From Anoxynatronum sp033549305 (GTDB lineage: Bacteria; Bacillota; Clostridia; Peptostreptococcales; Tindalliaceae), in NCBI GenBank assembly GCA_033549305.1, contig JAWSUV010000117.1:1-9081 (forward strand): a stretch of 9,081 bases of DNA, read 5' to 3'. The stretch's first letter is position 1; the number at the start of each line of letters is the position of its first letter. The notes below the pieces were generated by a model. That model made no database searches. It was not told where the DNA came from and worked only from the letters and a program-made list of their open reading frames with translations. Positions 5,737-9,081 of this stretch are shown here, piece by piece. A program made the position numbers and the translations under genes.

Positions 5737-6966
5737 ATGAATTTTATTGATTTATTTGCAGGGGCGGGAGGTTTATCAGAAGGATTTATTCGGGCAGGAT
5801 TTAATCCAGTTGCTCACGTGGAAATGGATGCTCAAGCAGCATTAACTCTTAAAACAAGAAACTGTTACTATTATTTGCTTGAAAACAATCGATTAAATGA
5901 ATACCATCGTTATTTGAGAAATGAAATAACCAGAGATGAGCTTTATGATATGGTTCCGGAAAGTTATTTGGAGAATGTAATACAGTCTGAACTGAACGAA
6001 AAAAACATGAAAGTTATTTTCATGCAGATTGACCAGCAAATCAGTAAAAAGAACTGTGGACAGGTCGATGTTATAATTGGAGGTCCGCCATGCCAAGCAT
6101 ATTCATTGGTAGGACGAGCAAAAGACATCAATGGAATGTTGGACGATCCTAGAAACTATTTATACAAACAATATGTCAAAGTACTAAAGAAGTACGAACC
6201 CACTTTCTTTGTTTTTGAAAATGTACCAGGGCTAAGATCAGCGAATGGTGGGGCCACATTTAAAAACATAAACGCTTTGCTAAGGCGGGTAGGTTATGAG
6301 GTTGAGGCACACGAGTTGAACGCTGCAAATTTTGGAGTGCTGCAGAAAAGAAAGAGAGTTATCATAATCGGTTGGAGGAAGGGAACTGGTCTAAAATATC
6401 CCGTTTTTGATCAAGTCATGCGTAATGTGACTGTCAGTGATCTTTTTACTGACCTGTGTCCTTTGGAACCCGGATATGAAAGAAATCAATATGTGAATGA
6501 ACCTGGTAATTTCTTGTTGATGACGGGGATAAGGACTAGAGATGATGTCCTTTCACTGCATATTGCCCGCAATCACAATGATCGGGATCGTGAAATATAC
6601 CGCTTGGCAATTAAAAAGTGGAATGAGTCTAAGCAGAGACTGAAGTACACTGATCTTCCAGAAGAATTATGTACTCATAATAACCGAAAGTCTTTTCTTG
6701 ACAGGTTTAAAGTAGTAGCCGCCGATCTTCCCTATTCGCATACCATGCTTGCACATATTGCAAAGGACGGGCATTATTTTATCCATCCTGATATAACTCA
6801 GCGCAGATCACTATCGGTTCGTGAAGCGGCCAGAATTCAATCATTCCCTGACAATTATTTCTTTGAAGGTTCAAGGACAGCCATTTTCACTCAGATTGGC
6901 AATGCTGTACCTCCTGTCATGGCTGAAGGAATTGCTTTAGGTATAAGAGAACAATTGCGAGGATAA
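5737..6966 (+). CDS. DNA (cytosine-5) methyltransferase
   Basis: This enzyme of 409 residues transfers a methyl group from S-adenosylmethionine to C5 of cytosine in a specific DNA site. Motif I is DLFAGAGGLSEGF (5-17). Motif IV is GGPPCQ (115-120) with catalytic Cys119. Motif VI is ENV (161-163) and motif VIII QKRKR (203-207). A target-recognition region fills about 221-345, then motif IX (RRSLSVREAARIQSFPD) and motif X (QIGNAVPP). All catalytic motifs are intact. The stretch between motifs I and IV is unusually long (about 100 residues, against about 60 in M.HhaI). The ATG at 5737 is chosen because GAGGT (5723-5727) lies nine bases upstream; the in-frame ATG at 5728 directly abuts that site. 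The gene is AT-rich, unlike its left neighbours, and is followed after 13 bp by a SNF2 helicase, probably one operon. No cognate nuclease is visible. The target site cannot be read from sequence. Confidence 0.94.
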   Translation: MNFIDLFAGAGGLSEGFIRAGFNPVAHVEMDAQAALTLKTRNCYYYLLENNRLNEYHRYLRNEITRDELYDMVPESYLENVIQSELNEKNMKVIFMQIDQQISKKNCGQVDVIIGGPPCQAYSLVGRAKDINGMLDDPRNYLYKQYVKVLKKYEPTFFVFENVPGLRSANGGATFKNINALLRRVGYEVEAHELNAANFGVLQKRKRVIIIGWRKGTGLKYPVFDQVMRNVTVSDLFTDLCPLEPGYERNQYVNEPGNFLLMTGIRTRDDVLSLHIARNHNDRDREIYRLAIKKWNESKQRLKYTDLPEELCTHNNRKSFLDRFKVVAADLPYSHTMLAHIAKDGHYFIHPDITQRRSLSVREAARIQSFPDNYFFEGSRTAIFTQIGNAVPPVMAEGIALGIREQLRG

Positions 6967-6979
6967 TTGGGGGTTTAAT

Positions 6980-9079
6980 ATGATTAGAAGCCGCCTCATC
7001 AGAGAAATTGCACAGATCAAGATGAAAGAACTCAACCATGATCCAATGGTTTGCCTTGTAAAGTCTGATATCGATATTAATCCTCATCAGTTGGAGGCAT
7101 TCCTGAGGGCTATCAGTGCACTGAAGCTGGGTGGCATAGTGCTGGCTGATGAAGTGGGTCTGGGCAAGACAATTGAAGCAGGTCTGGCAGCAAAATACTT
7201 AATACTGAATGGAGCAACCCGTCTCTTGTTTATAATGCCTGCCAATCTTAGGAAACAATGGCAGATGGAACTTGAAGAAAAATTTATCATATCATCACTT
7301 ATAGTTGAAAACACTTCATTGGAGGAATACGATAAGTATCTCAGAAAAGATAGTTGCAGAGCTTATATTTGTTCCTACAACTTTGCAGCAAATAACAAAA
7401 ATCTTTTACACCAAACTCCATGGGATGCAGTGATATTTGATGAGGCTCATAAGCTTAGAAATGTTCATAAATCAAATATCAAACAGGCAAAACGAATCCT
7501 GGAGCTGACTCGTGATGTCCCGAAAATAATGCTGACAGCAACGCCCATTCAAAATAATCTCTACGATCTGTTTGGAATCATGTTGTTTATTGATGAGAAA
7601 ATATTTTTGGATAAAAGATCATTCAAACAGCAATACTTGAAGCATAAAGAGTTTAATAGACTTAAGGAGCAGATAAAACCTGTGATTCAGCGCACCCTCA
7701 GGAAAGATGTAGCCGACTACCTATCATTTACCAACCGAAACTGTATCACTGTTGATTTTTCTCTTTCACCTAAAGAAGCTATTCTTTATATGCTGGTTAG
7801 TGAGTATCTGAAACGGGAAATACTGTATGCTGTTCCGTCATCCAACCGTAACCTGGTAACAATTGTTGTCAGAAAACTGCTGGCGTCTTCCAGCCATGCA
7901 ATTCTTCAGACATTTGAGGTGCTCCGTGAGCGGCTTGAAAGATTAAAGGAAAGTACCAGGAAGGAAAGTGTCGAAAAAAGCCTGGATTATTTTCTTGATT
8001 TTCTTGATGAAGATTCAGTGAATGATGAAGATCCAATTGATGACCACTTGGAATTATATGACAGAGAAAAAGTCAACGAATTCATCCAGCATGAAATCGA
8101 TTTGGTAGATAATATCATTTTACATGCATCCAGTATTGATAGAAATTCAAAAGCTCAGGCGCTTATAAAGGGGCTTGAGACTGCGTTCACTAATCAGCGG
8201 GAATCAGGAATAGACGAAAAAGCAGTTGTTTTTACTGAGTCAGTAAGGACACAGGCATATCTCTTCAGTGAACTTTCCGCTAATGGTTATGAAAATGAGA
8301 TTATTCTTTTCAATGGAAGCATGACAGATGATTATACCAAAAAAATTTACCGGGCTTGGCGGTCAAAAAACTATGGTAGAGCATTAAGCAGTCGGTCAGT
8401 AGAGGTTAAACAGGCAGTCGTCGACTATTTCAAAAATGAAGGTAAAATATTGCTGGTGACAGATGCGGGATCTGAAGGGTTAAATCTCCAGTTTTGCAAT
8501 ACAGTAGTTAATTACGATCTGCCGTGGAACCCGCAAAAGATTGAACAAAGAATCGGAAGATGTCATCGATACGGGCAAAAAAATGATGTAGTCGTAATAA
8601 ATCTGCTTAACACAGAGAATGCAGCTGATAAAAGAGTGTATGAAATACTTGCAAATAAATTGAAGGTCTTTGAAGGTATGTTTGGCACCTCTGATGAAGC
8701 CCTAGGATTACTTGAATCAGGAGCTGATTTTGAAAAGAGAGTGCTACAAATTTATCAACAGTGCAATACAATCGGCGAGTTTTCAAAGGCTTTTAAGCAG
8801 CTTGAAAAGGAGTTTGACAGAAAAAGAAATGAAAAGCTGCAGGAATTAAAGTCTCTCCTAATAGATTCTGATAAAAATTCAGATTACCAACAATACATGC
8901 AGAATGCCATGCAGTATATGGAAGACCACGGGAAATGGCATAAACTGACTCGTGAAAAGGATGAGCAAACAGATCTTATTCTGGCAAAAATGTGGATTAG
9001 GTTTGAAAATATTTTTGATCTAAAAGATGATTCTACTGCAAAAATTAGTAATTTTTCCCTCACAACCCCTGTGATATGA
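6980..9079 (+). CDS. SNF2-family (SF2) DNA helicase/translocase
   Basis: This is a 699-residue ATP-dependent DNA translocase of the SNF2/RapA-like type. The N-terminal RecA lobe shows DEVGLGKT (57-64), DEAH (154-157) and LTATPIQNN (185-193). The C-terminal lobe shows VVFTES (416-421), TDAGSEGLNLQ (494-504) and QRIGRCHRYGQ (523-533). An acidic, probably helical insertion spans about 312-375, and residues 590-675 look helical and charged, perhaps a coiled coil. The ATG follows GGGGG at 6969-6973, and the gene starts 13 bp after the methyltransferase stop, with the same AT-rich composition, so the two are likely co-transcribed and act together. SNF2 helicases beside methyltransferases occur in defence systems such as class 1 DISARM (DrmD). 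The stop (TGA 9077-9079) is two bases from the window end. Many relatives in this context are longer, so the end could be natural or truncated. Confidence 0.92.
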   Translation: MIRSRLIREIAQIKMKELNHDPMVCLVKSDIDINPHQLEAFLRAISALKLGGIVLADEVGLGKTIEAGLAAKYLILNGATRLLFIMPANLRKQWQMELEEKFIISSLIVENTSLEEYDKYLRKDSCRAYICSYNFAANNKNLLHQTPWDAVIFDEAHKLRNVHKSNIKQAKRILELTRDVPKIMLTATPIQNNLYDLFGIMLFIDEKIFLDKRSFKQQYLKHKEFNRLKEQIKPVIQRTLRKDVADYLSFTNRNCITVDFSLSPKEAILYMLVSEYLKREILYAVPSSNRNLVTIVVRKLLASSSHAILQTFEVLRERLERLKESTRKESVEKSLDYFLDFLDEDSVNDEDPIDDHLELYDREKVNEFIQHEIDLVDNIILHASSIDRNSKAQALIKGLETAFTNQRESGIDEKAVVFTESVRTQAYLFSELSANGYENEIILFNGSMTDDYTKKIYRAWRSKNYGRALSSRSVEVKQAVVDYFKNEGKILLVTDAGSEGLNLQFCNTVVNYDLPWNPQKIEQRIGRCHRYGQKNDVVVINLLNTENAADKRVYEILANKLKVFEGMFGTSDEALGLLESGADFEKRVLQIYQQCNTIGEFSKAFKQLEKEFDRKRNEKLQELKSLLIDSDKNSDYQQYMQNAMQYMEDHGKWHKLTREKDEQTDLILAKMWIRFENIFDLKDDSTAKISNFSLTTPVI

Positions 9080-9081
9080 AA

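Overview
The window looks like chromosomal DNA of a mid-to-high-GC Firmicute. The evidence is strong G-rich Shine-Dalgarno sites, an extended -10 sigma-A-type promoter, and an OpuC-type osmoprotectant transporter with the usual gene-start overlaps. A Negativicute such as Acidaminococcus is my guess, from general impression only; no marker gene here fixes the taxon.

Layout. (1) Positions 1-2079, minus strand: the start of an osmoprotectant (glycine betaine/carnitine/choline) ABC transporter operon. It has an ATPase with two CBS domains, a complete permease and a second permease cut by the window edge. The operon has a visible promoter near 2278-2306 with overlapping palindromes between its -35 and -10 elements, and a roughly 190-nt leader holding a terminator-like hairpin 40 nt before the ATPase start, which suggests attenuation. 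(2) Positions 2307-3200: about 0.9 kb without a convincing gene, dominated by two diverged tandem copies of a roughly 324-bp unit. Each copy carries an inverted repeat, a six-step array of 11-12 bp motifs, a purine-rich tract, a small hairpin and a perfect DnaA box (TGTGGATAA), in the same order and nearly the same spacing. This is the least explained structure in the window. (3) Positions 3272-5606, plus strand: a GC-rich gene for a DEAD/DEAH-box helicase fused to an N-terminal DUF559/Vsr-like nuclease domain, broken by a single extra G at 5076-5079. (4) Positions 5737-9079, plus strand: an AT-rich two-gene operon encoding a cytosine-5 DNA methyltransferase and a SNF2-family helicase. Its different base composition suggests separate acquisition.

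Together, regions 3 and 4 resemble a small defence or restriction-modification island beside a housekeeping osmolyte transporter, with the repeat block at the junction. The methyltransferase and SNF2 pair could be part of a DISARM-like or other modification-dependent defence system. The nuclease and other partners would have to lie beyond 9081, so the assignment is open.
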